Source: Mesorhizobium amorphae CCNWGS0123 (GTDB lineage Bacteria > Pseudomonadota > Alphaproteobacteria > Rhizobiales > Rhizobiaceae). From it: DNA of 64,000 bases. The notes under the pieces were generated by a model, which saw only the letters and a list, made by a program, of their open reading frames with translations, had not been told where the DNA came from and did no database searches. The position numbers and the translations under genes were made by a program. Location: contig NZ_CP015318.1 of the NCBI RefSeq assembly GCF_001686985.1, positions 4,462,001 to 4,526,000 of the forward strand, read 5' to 3'. This document shows, piece after piece, positions 16,360 to 25,588 of the stretch; the first letter of the stretch is position 1, and the number at the start of each line of letters is the position of its first letter.

Positions 16360-17235
16360 ATGACCGACAGCACCATTGACGCCCTGAACCGGAAGCTCGA
16401 CCGCCTGATCGAGGCGGTCGCCCGCCTCGCCCCGCCGCCGGTGCCGCAGACGGATATTGCCGCCGCAGATTGCTTCGTCTGGCAAGCCGATCCCGGCTAT
16501 CTGGAGCCGGTGCGCAAGGTCAATCGCGTCGACATCGGCCTGATCCGGGGCGTCGATCGCGTGCGCGACATCCTTGTCGACAACACCGAGCGCTTCGCCG
16601 CCGGCTTTGCCGCCAACAACGTGCTGCTTTGGGGGGCGCGCGGCATGGGCAAGTCCTCGCTGGTCAAGGCGGTGCATGCCGAGATCAACGCCAAAGCCAA
16701 GTCCGACCTGCCGCTGAAGCTCATCGAGATCCACCGCGAAGACATCGACACGCTGCCCAAGCTGATGGGCCTGCTGAAGGCGGCGCCCTTCCGCGTCATC
16801 CTGTTTTGCGACGACCTGTCGTTCGACCATGACGACACGTCCTACAAGTCGCTGAAGGCGGCGCTCGAAGGCGGCGTCGAGGGCCGCCCGACCAATGTCA
16901 TCTTCTACGCCACGTCCAATCGGCGGCATCTGTTGCCGCGCGACATGATCGACAATGAGCGTTCCACCGCCATCAACCCGTCCGAAGCGGTCGAGGAAAA
17001 GGTCTCGCTCTCCGACCGTTTCGGCCTCTGGCTCGGCTTCCACAAATGTTCGCAGGACGAGTATCTCGATATGATCGACGGCTATGTCCGCCATCATGGG
17101 CTGGAGATCGATCCGGAGACGTTGCGCGCCGAAGCACTGGAATGGGCAACGACGCGAGGCAGCCGCTCGGGCCGCGTCGCCTGGCAATTCACCCAGGACC
17201 TGGCCGGCCGGCTCGGCAAGCCGCTCAAGGACTAG
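16360..17235 (+). CDS. DUF815 AAA+ ATPase
   Basis: A 291-aa predicted cytoplasmic ATPase (COG2607/DUF815). Walker A is WGARGMGKSS at residues 91-100, Walker B is RVILFCDDLSF near 146-156, and TNVIFYATSNRRHLLPRDM marks sensor 1. The C-terminal part (LGFHKCSQDEYLDMIDGY) is the lid domain. The function of the family is not established. The chosen ATG matches the usual family start; an upstream in-frame ATG at 16279 is not supported. It is divergent from yajC. Confidence 0.9.
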   Translation: MTDSTIDALNRKLDRLIEAVARLAPPPVPQTDIAAADCFVWQADPGYLEPVRKVNRVDIGLIRGVDRVRDILVDNTERFAAGFAANNVLLWGARGMGKSSLVKAVHAEINAKAKSDLPLKLIEIHREDIDTLPKLMGLLKAAPFRVILFCDDLSFDHDDTSYKSLKAALEGGVEGRPTNVIFYATSNRRHLLPRDMIDNERSTAINPSEAVEEKVSLSDRFGLWLGFHKCSQDEYLDMIDGYVRHHGLEIDPETLRAEALEWATTRGSRSGRVAWQFTQDLAGRLGKPLKD

Positions 17236-17369
17236 CAACGGTTATCCGAGACCAAGGCATACGGCCAGGCCATCGCAAGCGCCTGAGTGCTGAGGGTAAT
17301 GTTCTTTATTCGTTCCAGAACTTGTGCCATTTTCCATCAGGCTCCGACGACTCGAAAGGCTGAAGGGAA

Positions 17370-18200
17370 ATGCAATTGGAAAGCAAGGGCGCAGCGTTTC
17401 GCAGGCTTCATGAGCAACCGGGCGCGTTCGTCATTCCCAATCTTTGGGACGTCGGCACGGCACGGATTCTGGCAGCCATGGGTTTTCGTGCCCTCGCCAC
17501 CACTAGCGCCGGCATGGCGTTCTCTCTCGGCGTCGCCGAGGGACAGGTGTCGCTGGAGGACACTCTAAACCATTGCCGGGCCATCGCGGCCGCAACACCG
17601 CTCCCCGTCTCGGCCGATCTCGAGAAAGGCTTCGGCGACAGTCCGCAAAGTGCCGCCGAGACAATCCAGGCCGCAGCCGGCATCGGCCTGGCCGGATGTT
17701 CCCTCGAAGACCATACTGGCAGACGCGGCGACCCGATCTACGACTTTGCACTCGCTGTCGAACGGATCGCGGCGGCCGCGCAGGCGTGCCGCGCGCTGCC
17801 GGATGATTTCGTCCTGACGGCGCGCTGCGAGAACTTCCTGTGGGGGCGGCCCGATCTGGATGACACCATTCGCAGATTGCAGGCCTTCGAGAAGGCCGGA
17901 GCCGATGTGCTCAATGCACCCGGCTTGCACGACCTCGGCATGATCCGCACCGTCTGCGACGCCGTGACGAAACCGGTCAATGTCGTGATGGGCATGCCTG
18001 GCACGACGTTTGGCGTGGCCGAACTGGCGGACGCCGGTGTCAAGCGCATCAGTGTCGGCTCGGCGCTGGCGCGGCTCGCTTTCGGCAGCTTCGTGCGCGC
18101 CGCGCGCGAGATGAGATCGGCAGGCACCTTCCGGTTTTCCGAACAAGCCATGGGCTTCGCCGAACTGGAGGGCTTCTTCACCGGATCGACGAAGGCTTGA
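17370..18200 (+). CDS. Isocitrate lyase / PEP mutase superfamily enzyme
   Basis: A 276-aa TIM-barrel enzyme of the phosphonopyruvate mutase branch. The magnesium-site motif appears as PVSADLEKGFG (residues 69-79), followed by GLAGCSLEDHTG and TARCENFLWG. Members split or rearrange C-C or C-P bonds next to an enolisable carbonyl (oxaloacetate decarboxylase, methylisocitrate lyase, PEP mutase). The Cys-containing KKCGH loop of lyases is not seen, so a lyase acting on isocitrate is unlikely. GAAGGGAA precedes the start. Substrate open; single gene. Confidence 0.85.
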   Translation: MQLESKGAAFRRLHEQPGAFVIPNLWDVGTARILAAMGFRALATTSAGMAFSLGVAEGQVSLEDTLNHCRAIAAATPLPVSADLEKGFGDSPQSAAETIQAAAGIGLAGCSLEDHTGRRGDPIYDFALAVERIAAAAQACRALPDDFVLTARCENFLWGRPDLDDTIRRLQAFEKAGADVLNAPGLHDLGMIRTVCDAVTKPVNVVMGMPGTTFGVAELADAGVKRISVGSALARLAFGSFVRAAREMRSAGTFRFSEQAMGFAELEGFFTGSTKA

Positions 18201-18266
18201 GAGTCGCCGAGTATCTGTCGCGAAACTGCGTTTTGCCCAACGCGGCTCCGATGCCGTGTGCCGCTG

Positions 18267-18294
18267 AAAAAGCCCGCCCCTTGCGGAGCGGGCT
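18267..18294 (-). terminator. Intrinsic terminator after the LysM/M23 gene
   Basis: On the minus strand the arms AGCCCGCTC and GGGCGGGCT pair around a short loop and are followed by TTTTC. The hairpin starts 51 bp past the stop of the LysM/M23 gene, and no comparable T run follows on the plus strand. Confidence 0.75.
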
Positions 18295-18344
18295 GAGCCG
18301 GCAAGCCGGACTGGAGGTCAGACGGCCCGCAATCGTTTATTGTT

Positions 18345-19865
18345 CTATTCCAGATAGCCCGACGGATCGACCGGGGCCGAGTTCTTGCGCACTTCGAAGT
18401 GCAGCTTCGGCGAGTCGGTGGTGCCGCTCATGCCGGATAGCGCGATCTCCTGGCCGCGCTTGACCTTCTGGCCGCGCTGCACCTCGATCGAGCTGGCGTG
18501 GCCGTAGACGGTGACCAGCCCATTTTCGTGGCGCACCAGGACAGTGTTGCCGAACTCCTTGAGGCCGTCGCCGGCATAGATGACGACGCCGTTCTCGGCC
18601 GCCTTGACTGGCGTGCCCTCGGGAACCGCGATGTCGACGCCGTCCTTGCCGGAACCGAAGCCGGAGATCACGCGGCCGCGCACCGGCCAGCGCATCTTGC
18701 CGATGCCCGTCGCATTCGGCGCCACCGCGTCGTCATCCTCGGCCTGCTGGATGACCTTGGCATCTTTCTTCGGCGGCGTGTAGGACGCCAGCGTTTCGGT
18801 CGGCTTGGCCGCCGGCTGCGTGGTCGCGGTCGTCACCGGGTCGACCTTGACCGGCTTGGCGGCGGCGACTGTCACTGTCCCGCCGGCCGGAACCTTCAGC
18901 GTCTGGCCGATCTTGAGCAGGCCGTCCTGCATGCCGTTCGCCTGCTTGAGCGCGGTCACGCTGACGCCGGTCTTCCTGGCAATGGCGGACAGCGAGTCGC
19001 CTTGCTGGACCGTGTAGGTGCCGCCGGCGCCTGCCGGCTTGGCCGCGACCGCCTGCATTGCAGGCTTGGCGTTCTTCGGATCGCTCGCGGCGGCCGATGC
19101 GTCGACCTGCGCGGCGGACTTGCCGTCCTTGAGCTTCGGCTGCTGTGGCAGCACGGCGAGTTTCTCCGGCGCGGTAGCCGGCGGCTTGGGGCTGTTCGCC
19201 GGCTTCGTGTCGGCAACTTTCGACTGCGTCGCTTTGCTTGAATAGGCATAGGCCGGGATGACCAGCTTCTGGCCCGTCTTCAATCCCTTGGTCGCGCTCA
19301 GCCCGTTGACCTTCATGATCACATCGGCCGGCACCTTATAGCGGTGCGCCAGGCCGGAAATCGTCTCGCCGTCCCTGACCACAATCTCGGTTGCGTGCGG
19401 CGTAGCGGCCGCCGTCGCCATTTTCGGCTCGTCGGGCTGCGCGTCCTTGAACGGCTTTGCCGCCGGGGCGACAGTGCCGGTGGTCGTCCTGTCGACATGC
19501 GTGGCGGGAGGCGCCAGCACCGGGGCCGAAGCGGTGCGCACCGGATTTGCGGCGGCCGGGGCGGTCTGCGAGACCGGCGGCAGCTGCTGCACCGAGACCG
19601 GTTCCAGGCTGGAGCGGCTGACCGACTGGGTGTGGCTGCCATCGACCGGTGCGGGAGATGCCGCGACATCGCCCGGATAAGGCTGGGCGGCGTCCTGTTT
19701 GTCGATGATGGCGCGCTGGTTGTTGGTCGAGGAGGTGAAGACGTCGTCGACACCGTTGAATCGCGCCACCTGGGAACTGCATCCCGCGGCGGCGCCTGCA
19801 ATCATGAGGACGGCGCAGCCACGCGCCAGATTGCGTCCGTTTGCCTTCAAAACACTGAATTGCAT
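18345..19865 (-). CDS. nlpD: NlpD-like lipoprotein with two LysM domains and a degenerate LytM (M23) domain
   Basis: A 506-aa envelope protein. The lipobox is AGCSS near residue 30, making it a likely lipoprotein. LysM repeats lie at about 160-210 (VVRDGETISGLAHRYKV) and 280-325 (YTVQQGDSLSAIARKTGV), separated by Ala/Pro/Lys linkers, and an M23 fold at about 395-505. The zinc-binding His of HxxxD is replaced (KDGVD), as in NlpD/EnvC amidase activators, while YGHAS and LHFEV remain. The order surE-pcm-nlpD is that of E. coli. Inferred role: activating amidases for daughter-cell separation. GTG 15 nt upstream is an alternative start. Confidence 0.85.
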   Translation of the reverse strand: MQFSVLKANGRNLARGCAVLMIAGAAAGCSSQVARFNGVDDVFTSSTNNQRAIIDKQDAAQPYPGDVAASPAPVDGSHTQSVSRSSLEPVSVQQLPPVSQTAPAAANPVRTASAPVLAPPATHVDRTTTGTVAPAAKPFKDAQPDEPKMATAAATPHATEIVVRDGETISGLAHRYKVPADVIMKVNGLSATKGLKTGQKLVIPAYAYSSKATQSKVADTKPANSPKPPATAPEKLAVLPQQPKLKDGKSAAQVDASAAASDPKNAKPAMQAVAAKPAGAGGTYTVQQGDSLSAIARKTGVSVTALKQANGMQDGLLKIGQTLKVPAGGTVTVAAAKPVKVDPVTTATTQPAAKPTETLASYTPPKKDAKVIQQAEDDDAVAPNATGIGKMRWPVRGRVISGFGSGKDGVDIAVPEGTPVKAAENGVVIYAGDGLKEFGNTVLVRHENGLVTVYGHASSIEVQRGQKVKRGQEIALSGMSGTTDSPKLHFEVRKNSAPVDPSGYLE

Positions 19866-19982
19866 CGCACTAACCCGCACAGACCCGGTACAAACTAGGC
19901 ATGATTAAAGCGCGTTAATGTTACTGGCCGGTTAACCCCTTAGAATCTGGCGAAAATTTTCTTAAAATATTCGAGTGCGCTG

Positions 19983-20636
19983 CTAGATCACAGCAGCGAC
20001 GCTGCGCAGGATCGGCTGCAGCCGCACGATGCCGATGTCCTCGCGCTCGAAACGGCTGCCGACCTTGGTCAGCTTGGCCACCACCTGCTCACCCTCTTCC
20101 GGGCCGATCGGCGCGATGACGATGCCGCCGCTCGACAGTTGGTCGAGCAGGAAGCGTGGCAGGCTGTCAAAGGCCGCCCAGGCGACGATGCGATCGAACG
20201 GTCCCTCATTGGCCAATCCATTGGAACCGTCCGCCTGCCGGGCAACGACATTGCCGATGGCGAGCGCCTCGAAGCGCTGCCTGGCCTGCTCGGTCAGCGT
20301 TTTGTAGCGGTCGATGGTGACGATGCGCGCTGCCAGCCGCGACATCACCGCTGCCGTGTAGCCCGATCCGGTGCCGATCTCGAGCACCCGGTTGCCCGGC
20401 TCGATGGCCAAAGCCGCAATCACCGCGGCCTGCAGGTCAGCGCCCTCGATCGCCTCACCGCACTCGATCGGCAGCATGCCGTCCGACCAGGCGAAGGAAT
20501 GAAACTGTCCGGAGAGGAAGCCGCGCCGCGGCGTCGCCTCGAAAGCCGCGATCAATGCCTTCGGCACCGCGCCCCGGCCGCGCAAGCGCAGCAGGAAGGC
20601 GGCAAAACCTTCGCGGTCGTCGAGTGGCAGGGTCAT
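19983..20636 (-). CDS. pcm: Protein-L-isoaspartate O-methyltransferase
   Basis: A 217-aa SAM-dependent methyltransferase that repairs isoaspartyl residues in aged proteins. The SAM-binding VLEIGTGSGYTAAVM stands near residue 84, and IECGEAIEGADLQAA before it corresponds to the substrate loop where family members have GqTIS-type residues. The stop region leaves 117 bp to the nlpD-like gene; the start overlaps the end of surE by 4 nt. That surE-pcm pairing is widely conserved and supports the assignment. Cytoplasmic. Confidence 0.92.
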   Translation of the reverse strand: MTLPLDDREGFAAFLLRLRGRGAVPKALIAAFEATPRRGFLSGQFHSFAWSDGMLPIECGEAIEGADLQAAVIAALAIEPGNRVLEIGTGSGYTAAVMSRLAARIVTIDRYKTLTEQARQRFEALAIGNVVARQADGSNGLANEGPFDRIVAWAAFDSLPRFLLDQLSSGGIVIAPIGPEEGEQVVAKLTKVGSRFEREDIGIVRLQPILRSVAAVI

Positions 20637-21391
20637 GAAAGTGCCTTGGTCAGTTGGTCGCGGATTTCGTGGGCGGTGAGATCGAGCTGCAGCGGCGTCA
20701 CCGACACCAGCCGGTTGCGCATGGCGTGGAGATCCGTGCCCTTCTTGCCTTCGACCGGCTCGCGGCCGAAGCGCAGCCAGTAATAAGGCAGGCCGCGCCC
20801 GTCGCGTCGCTCATCGACCCACAGGCTGTGCACAAGCTTGCCTTGCGAGGTCACGACGGTGCCGGCGACTTCTTCGGGAAGGCAATTCGGAAAATTGACG
20901 TTGAGCAGCACGCCATCCGGCAGCGGCATGGCGACAAGCTTGTTGAGGAGCGCCGGCGCCAGCGCCTCGGTGGTCTCGTAGGGAACGACGCGATCCTCGC
21001 CGACATAGGAGTAGGCCTGGCTGAGCGCGATCGAGCGGATGCCGAGCAGCGCGCCTTCCATGGCCCCGGCGACGGTGCCGGAATAGGTGACGTCGTCGGC
21101 AATGTTGGCGCCCGAATTGACGCCGGACAGGATCAGGTCCGGCGCTCCCGGCAGAATCTTCTTCACGCCCATGATGACGCAATCGGTCGGCGTGCCGCGC
21201 ACGGCAAAGTGCTTTTCGCCAATCTTGCGCAGCCGCAGCGGCTCCGAGATCGACAGCGAATGCGCGTAGCCGGACTGGTCCTGCTCCGGCGCCACCACCC
21301 AGACATCGTCCGACAGCGTGCGGGCAATGCGCTCGAGCGACGCCAGGCCCTCGGCATGGATACCGTCATCATTGGTAAGCAGGATGCGCAT
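20633..21391 (-). CDS. surE: 5'/3'-nucleotidase SurE
   Basis: A 252-aa metal-dependent survival phosphatase acting on nucleoside monophosphates. The N-terminus MRILLTNDDGIHAEGL carries the metal-binding Asp pair, followed by SGYAHSLSIS and LSGVNSGANIADDVTYSGTV, all family hallmarks. It overlaps serS by one nucleotide upstream and pcm by four downstream, so serS-surE-pcm are translated as a unit. Length is standard. Confidence 0.96.
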   Translation of the reverse strand: MRILLTNDDGIHAEGLASLERIARTLSDDVWVVAPEQDQSGYAHSLSISEPLRLRKIGEKHFAVRGTPTDCVIMGVKKILPGAPDLILSGVNSGANIADDVTYSGTVAGAMEGALLGIRSIALSQAYSYVGEDRVVPYETTEALAPALLNKLVAMPLPDGVLLNVNFPNCLPEEVAGTVVTSQGKLVHSLWVDERRDGRGLPYYWLRFGREPVEGKKGTDLHAMRNRLVSVTPLQLDLTAHEIRDQLTKALS

Positions 21392-22695
21392 TATTTCGAT
21401 TCGATCTTTGCCAGACCGCCCATGTAAGGCCGAAGCGCTTCAGGAATGGTTACGCTGCCATCCTCATTCTGGTAGTTCTCGATGACAGCAATAAGAGCGC
21501 GGCCGACGGCGGTGCCCGAGCCGTTTAGCGTGTGGACAAAGCGGTTGCCCTTGCCGTCCCTGTCCTTGTAGCGGGCGTCCATGCGCCGCGCCTGGAAATC
21601 GCCGCAGACCGAGCAGGACGAGATTTCGCGATAGGCGTTCTGGCCGGGCAGCCAGACCTCGATGTCGTAAGTCTTGCGCGCGCCAAAACCCATGTCGCCG
21701 GTGCACAGCGTCATGGTGCGGAACGCCAGGCCGAGCCGCTTCAGCACCTCCTCGGCGCACGCGGTCATCCGCTCGTGCTCGGCCAGCGAGGATTCCTGGT
21801 CGGTGATCGACACCAGCTCGACCTTGTAGAACTGGTGCTGCCGCAGCATGCCGCGCGTATCACGCCCAGCCGAGCCTGCTTCTGAACGGAAGCACGGCGT
21901 CAGCGCCGTATAGCGCAGCGGCAGCTTTTCATGCGCGGTTATGTCCTCGCGTACGAGGTTGGTGAGCGGGACTTCGGCGGTGGGGATCAAGCCCAGCTTG
22001 CCGTCTCCGTGCGGCGTGAAGAACAGGTCATCCTCAAATTTCGGCAGCTGCCCGGTGCCATACAGAACCTCATCGCGCACCATCAGCGGCGGGATCACTT
22101 CCTCATAGCCGTGCTCGGTCGTGTGCAGGTCGAGCATGAACTGGCCAAGCGCGCGCTCCATCCGCGCCAGCCCGCTCTTCAGCACCGTGAAGCGCGAACC
22201 CGACAGCTTTGCCGCGCGCTCGAAATCCATCATGCCTAGCGCTTCGCCGATTTCGAAATGCTCCTTCACCCAGTTCGGCCGCGTCGGCACAGTGCCGACG
22301 GTACGCGTGACGACATTGTCGTGCTCGTCCTTGCCGACCGGTACGTCGTCGAGCGGCACATTGGGCAGCACCGCCAGCGCATCGTTCAGCGCCTTGTCGA
22401 GTTCGCGTTCGCGCGCCTCGCCGTTCTGGATGAAGGCCTTGATCTCGCCGACTTCCGCTTTCAGCTTTTCGGCAAGGGCAGCGTCGCCCGAACGCATGGC
22501 ATTGCCAATCTCTTTCGAGGCGGCATTGCGGCGTTCCTGCCTGGTCTGCAGTTCTGTCAGATGCTCGCGCCGCGCCTCGTCCCTGGCGATCAGGTCATCG
22601 ACGGTGGATTGCGCGTCATCACCCGACCACGAGCGCTTCACCAGCGCCTCGACAAGGGTCTTCGGGTTGTCGCGAATCCATTTGATGTCAAGCAT
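21391..22695 (-). CDS. serS: Seryl-tRNA synthetase
   Basis: A 434-aa class II synthetase. The N-terminal 110 residues form the long antiparallel coiled-coil arm that grips the tRNA-Ser variable arm. Motif 2 is CFRSEAGSAGRDTRGMLR, motif 3 is the segment GSGTAVGRALIAVIENYQ, and EISSCSVCGDFQARRM is the active-site signature. Length and start are standard. It heads the serS-surE-pcm unit and follows tatC by 98 bp. Confidence 0.97.
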   Translation of the reverse strand: MLDIKWIRDNPKTLVEALVKRSWSGDDAQSTVDDLIARDEARREHLTELQTRQERRNAASKEIGNAMRSGDAALAEKLKAEVGEIKAFIQNGEARERELDKALNDALAVLPNVPLDDVPVGKDEHDNVVTRTVGTVPTRPNWVKEHFEIGEALGMMDFERAAKLSGSRFTVLKSGLARMERALGQFMLDLHTTEHGYEEVIPPLMVRDEVLYGTGQLPKFEDDLFFTPHGDGKLGLIPTAEVPLTNLVREDITAHEKLPLRYTALTPCFRSEAGSAGRDTRGMLRQHQFYKVELVSITDQESSLAEHERMTACAEEVLKRLGLAFRTMTLCTGDMGFGARKTYDIEVWLPGQNAYREISSCSVCGDFQARRMDARYKDRDGKGNRFVHTLNGSGTAVGRALIAVIENYQNEDGSVTIPEALRPYMGGLAKIESK

Positions 22696-22793
22696 GGTTT
22701 GTTTCGTCCCTGGCTAAGGCCAGAGGGCGTAAACCGCATCCCTTGACGATGCAAGACGGGCGAAACACGCCCGTCACCTTTTTCGGCTTCTGC

Positions 22794-23669
22794 CTAGCTT
22801 GGAGCCTGCGTCGAGGACGCGTCCGCCGCCTTCTCCGCCGCTTCCGCCGCGGCGTCCTGTTTCTCGCGCGCCAGGCGGTCCCGTTCCTTGCTCCGCTCGA
22901 TCAGCCGCGCCGACCAGATGGCGACCTCGTAGAGCAGGATGGTCGGAATGGCGAGGCCGATCTGGCTCATCGGATCCGGCGGCGTCAGCACGGCCGCCAC
23001 CACGAAGGCGATGACGATCGCCCATCTGCGCTTCTCGACCAACGCCTTGGACGACAGCATGCCGACGCGCGTCATCAGGCTGGTCACCACCGGCAGCTGG
23101 AACACCAGGCCGAAGGAAAAAATCAGCGTCATGATCAGGCTGAGATATTCCGACACTTTCGGCAGCAGCGATATCTGCACCTGGTCGTTGGTGCCGGCCT
23201 GCTGCATGGCGAGGAAGAACCACATCACCATCGGCGTGAAGAAGAAGTAGACCAGCGACGCACCCATCAGGAACAGGATCGGCGAGGCGATCAGGAACGG
23301 CAGGAAGGCGTTGCGCTCGTTCTTGTAGAGGCCGGGCGCGATGAATTTGTAGATCTGCGTGGCGATCAGTGGAAAGGCGATGACCATGCCGCCAAACATG
23401 GCGAGCTTGACCTGGGTGAAGAAGAATTCCTGCGGCGCCGTGTAGATCAGCTCGACCTTGTGCGGGTCGAGCCCCGCCCACTGCGTCGCCCATTTGAACG
23501 GGACGACCAGAAGGTTGAACAGCCGCTTGGCGAAGAAGAAGCAAACGAGGAAGGCGATGAAGAAGCCGCCGATCGACCAGATCAGCCGCCGGCGCAACTC
23601 GATCAGATGCTCCATCAGCGGAGCCGACGACTTTTCGATCTCGTCCTTTTCCGTATCCGAAACGCTCAC
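22794..23669 (-). CDS. tatC: Sec-independent translocase subunit TatC
   Basis: A 291-aa inner-membrane protein with six helices, the receptor for twin-arginine signal peptides. The N-terminal MEHLIELRRRLIWSIGG, the PLIATQIYKFIAPGLYKNERN loop and VLTPPDPMSQIGLAIP are diagnostic. The C-terminal 35 residues are a charged Ala/Glu/Lys tail. It overlaps tatB by 4 nt. The Tat pathway it forms has a clear client in this window, the BMP-type binding protein at 57-58 kb. Confidence 0.96.
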   Translation of the reverse strand: MSVSDTEKDEIEKSSAPLMEHLIELRRRLIWSIGGFFIAFLVCFFFAKRLFNLLVVPFKWATQWAGLDPHKVELIYTAPQEFFFTQVKLAMFGGMVIAFPLIATQIYKFIAPGLYKNERNAFLPFLIASPILFLMGASLVYFFFTPMVMWFFLAMQQAGTNDQVQISLLPKVSEYLSLIMTLIFSFGLVFQLPVVTSLMTRVGMLSSKALVEKRRWAIVIAFVVAAVLTPPDPMSQIGLAIPTILLYEVAIWSARLIERSKERDRLAREKQDAAAEAAEKAADASSTQAPS

Positions 23670-24346
23670 TTGGCGGCTCCCGCCGTCTTCTTGGCCGCCG
23701 GCTTTTTCGCCGGCGCAGGCTTCGGCTCAGCCTTTGCCGCCGCCTTGGCGGCTGCAGGCTTGGCAACTTTTGCAAGCGCTGGCTTAGCCGGTGCTGCCTT
23801 GGCCGCCGCAGCCTTGGCTTGCTTCGATGCCGCCGGCTTCTTCACCGGTGCCTTCTGCGGCGCTGGCGTTGCAGCCACTGCCGATGTCACCACCGCATCG
23901 TCGGTCATCGCCGGAAAGATCGGAGCGGCCGGCACCGTTTCCGGTCCGTTGACACCGGGCATCACCGTGGCGCCGTTCTTCAGCGGCTCGGCCGCCTGCG
24001 GCGTCTCCGCCGCCGGCGCTGCGGGATCGACGGCCGGCTTCGGCTTCATTGCCGCGTCGACGCCGGCGCGGACATCGGCTGCCGCCTGCTCGAACGGGTT
24101 GAGCTGCTTGCGGATCTCGGCCGCCGGATTGAGGCCCCGAAGGGTATCGACCGACTTTTTGACGTCGTCTAGTTCGGCTTCCTTCAGCGCCTCGTTGAAC
24201 TGCTTCTGGAAGTCGGCGGCCATGGCGCGCAGCTTTGCCGTCGTGCGGCCGAAGGTGCGCAGCATATTGGGCAAATCCTTCGGCCCGACGACCACGATCA
24301 TGACGATCGCGATCACCAGCATCTCGGTCCAGCCGACTTCAAACAT
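23666..24346 (-). CDS. tatB: Sec-independent translocase subunit TatB
   Basis: A 226-aa TatB. It has the N-terminal MFEVGWTEMLVIAIVMIVVVGPKDLP (hydrophobic helix plus the Gly-Pro hinge) and an amphipathic helix to about residue 70. The second half is a Pro/Ala/Lys-rich low-complexity tail (KKPAASKQAKAAAAKAAPAK), longer than in enteric TatB but common in rhizobia. Its ATG overlaps nothing upstream; tatA lies 85 bp before it. Confidence 0.94.
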   Translation of the reverse strand: MFEVGWTEMLVIAIVMIVVVGPKDLPNMLRTFGRTTAKLRAMAADFQKQFNEALKEAELDDVKKSVDTLRGLNPAAEIRKQLNPFEQAAADVRAGVDAAMKPKPAVDPAAPAAETPQAAEPLKNGATVMPGVNGPETVPAAPIFPAMTDDAVVTSAVAATPAPQKAPVKKPAASKQAKAAAAKAAPAKPALAKVAKPAAAKAAAKAEPKPAPAKKPAAKKTAGAAK

Positions 24347-24431
24347 GGCAATCTGTTCCGACTAATGCATGTCGCTCAAAAGTGCGACGCGGTTTTGGGA
24401 CAACGACATGCACAAAGCAACAACCTTGGGC

Positions 24432-24653
24432 TCAGCTCTTGCTGGCTTTTTCCTTCGCCGCCGAAACGGTTTCGTCGGCCCGGTGCTCGACGGTGCGCTT
24501 GTCGTCGGCAACTTCGTCGTCGGCCATGCCCTTCTTGAAGCTCTTGATGCCCTTGGCCATGTCGCCCATCAGCTCGGGAATCTTGCCGCGGCCGAACACC
24601 AGCAGCACGATCACCAGCACGATCAGCCAGTGCCAAATCGAAAATGAACCCAT
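24432..24653 (-). CDS. tatA: Sec-independent translocase subunit TatA
   Basis: A 73-aa TatA: MGSFSIWHWLIVLVIVLLVF forms the single helix, then FGRGKIPELMGDMAKGIKSFKKGM the hinge and amphipathic helix, then an acidic tail. TatA oligomers form the pore of the Tat system. It is the first gene of tatABC. A 179-bp gap separates it from scpB and contains no other gene. Confidence 0.96.
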   Translation of the reverse strand: MGSFSIWHWLIVLVIVLLVFGRGKIPELMGDMAKGIKSFKKGMADDEVADDKRTVEHRADETVSAAKEKASKS

Positions 24654-24832
24654 TGCAAATCTCTCTCGAACGTTTTCCCTGGCGATGATCTATGCGCATT
24701 CGCGTTGGGATTCAAACAGAACCGCGACAAAGTTTATGAAGGCGCGCCGGATGTCACGCATTTTCGGCGGTGCGGCCCGCTACCAATCGGCGCATCTACA
24801 GGCGGAACGCGACTTTTGACAGCGGCTTGCAG

Positions 24833-25588
24833 TCAATCTTCCGTGACGCGCGGCGTCAGCAGGCCGAGTTCCTCGAGGTCGATGTCGGTCAGCGGATCCT
24901 CGTCCTCGGTCAGCGCATCCGGGTCCGCCGGCGGCAGCGGCACCGAGAAATTCGACGGCATACGGGTGGAAAGCAGCCCGGCGCCCTTCAGTTCCTCCAT
25001 GCCGGGCAGATCGCGGATCTCCTCCAGCGCGAAATGGTCGAGGAAGCTCTCGGTGGTGCCGTAGGTCACGGGACGGCCGGGCGTCTTGCGCCGGCCACGC
25101 ATCCGCACCCACTCCGTCTCCATCAGCGTGTCCAGCGTGCCCTTTGACGTTTCGACGCCTCTGATGTCCTCGATCTCGGCGCGCGTCACCGGCTGGTGGT
25201 AGGCGATGATCGCCAGCACTTCGAGCGCCGCGCGCGAAAGCTTCCTCTGCTGAACGGTATCGCGGCTCATCAGGAAGGCGAGGTCGCCAGCAGTGCGGAA
25301 GGCCCAGGCATCACCGACGCGCACCAGATTGACGCCGCGCTTGGCGTAGATTTGCTGCAGATCCTCCATCGCCGCGGCAATGCTGATGCCGTCCGGCAGG
25401 CGCGCGGCCAGTTGTTTTTCGCTGACCGGCTCGGCGCTGGCGAAGATGATCGCCTCGGCCATGCGCACAGCTTCCGACAGGAGCAGCCGCTCGGCCGGGT
25501 TCTCGACCATCCCCTGCTCGACGGCGCCTTCCTCGGTCTCGTCGTCGACCTTGAACGGAATGACCGAAGCGTTGGCGCGTTCGCTCAT
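24833..25588 (-). CDS. scpB: Segregation and condensation protein B
   Basis: A 251-aa ScpB, the winged-helix partner of the SMC-kleisin condensin. Two winged-helix units are visible: RMAEAIIFASAEPVSEKQLAARL near 40-62 and SRAALEVLAIIAYHQPVTRAEIEDIRGVE near 118-146, followed by GRPVTYGTTESFLDHFAL. The C-terminal acidic tail (from about residue 215) is typical of alphaproteobacteria. It overlaps scpA by 4 nt. Confidence 0.95.
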   Translation of the reverse strand: MSERANASVIPFKVDDETEEGAVEQGMVENPAERLLLSEAVRMAEAIIFASAEPVSEKQLAARLPDGISIAAAMEDLQQIYAKRGVNLVRVGDAWAFRTAGDLAFLMSRDTVQQRKLSRAALEVLAIIAYHQPVTRAEIEDIRGVETSKGTLDTLMETEWVRMRGRRKTPGRPVTYGTTESFLDHFALEEIRDLPGMEELKGAGLLSTRMPSNFSVPLPPADPDALTEDEDPLTDIDLEELGLLTPRVTED

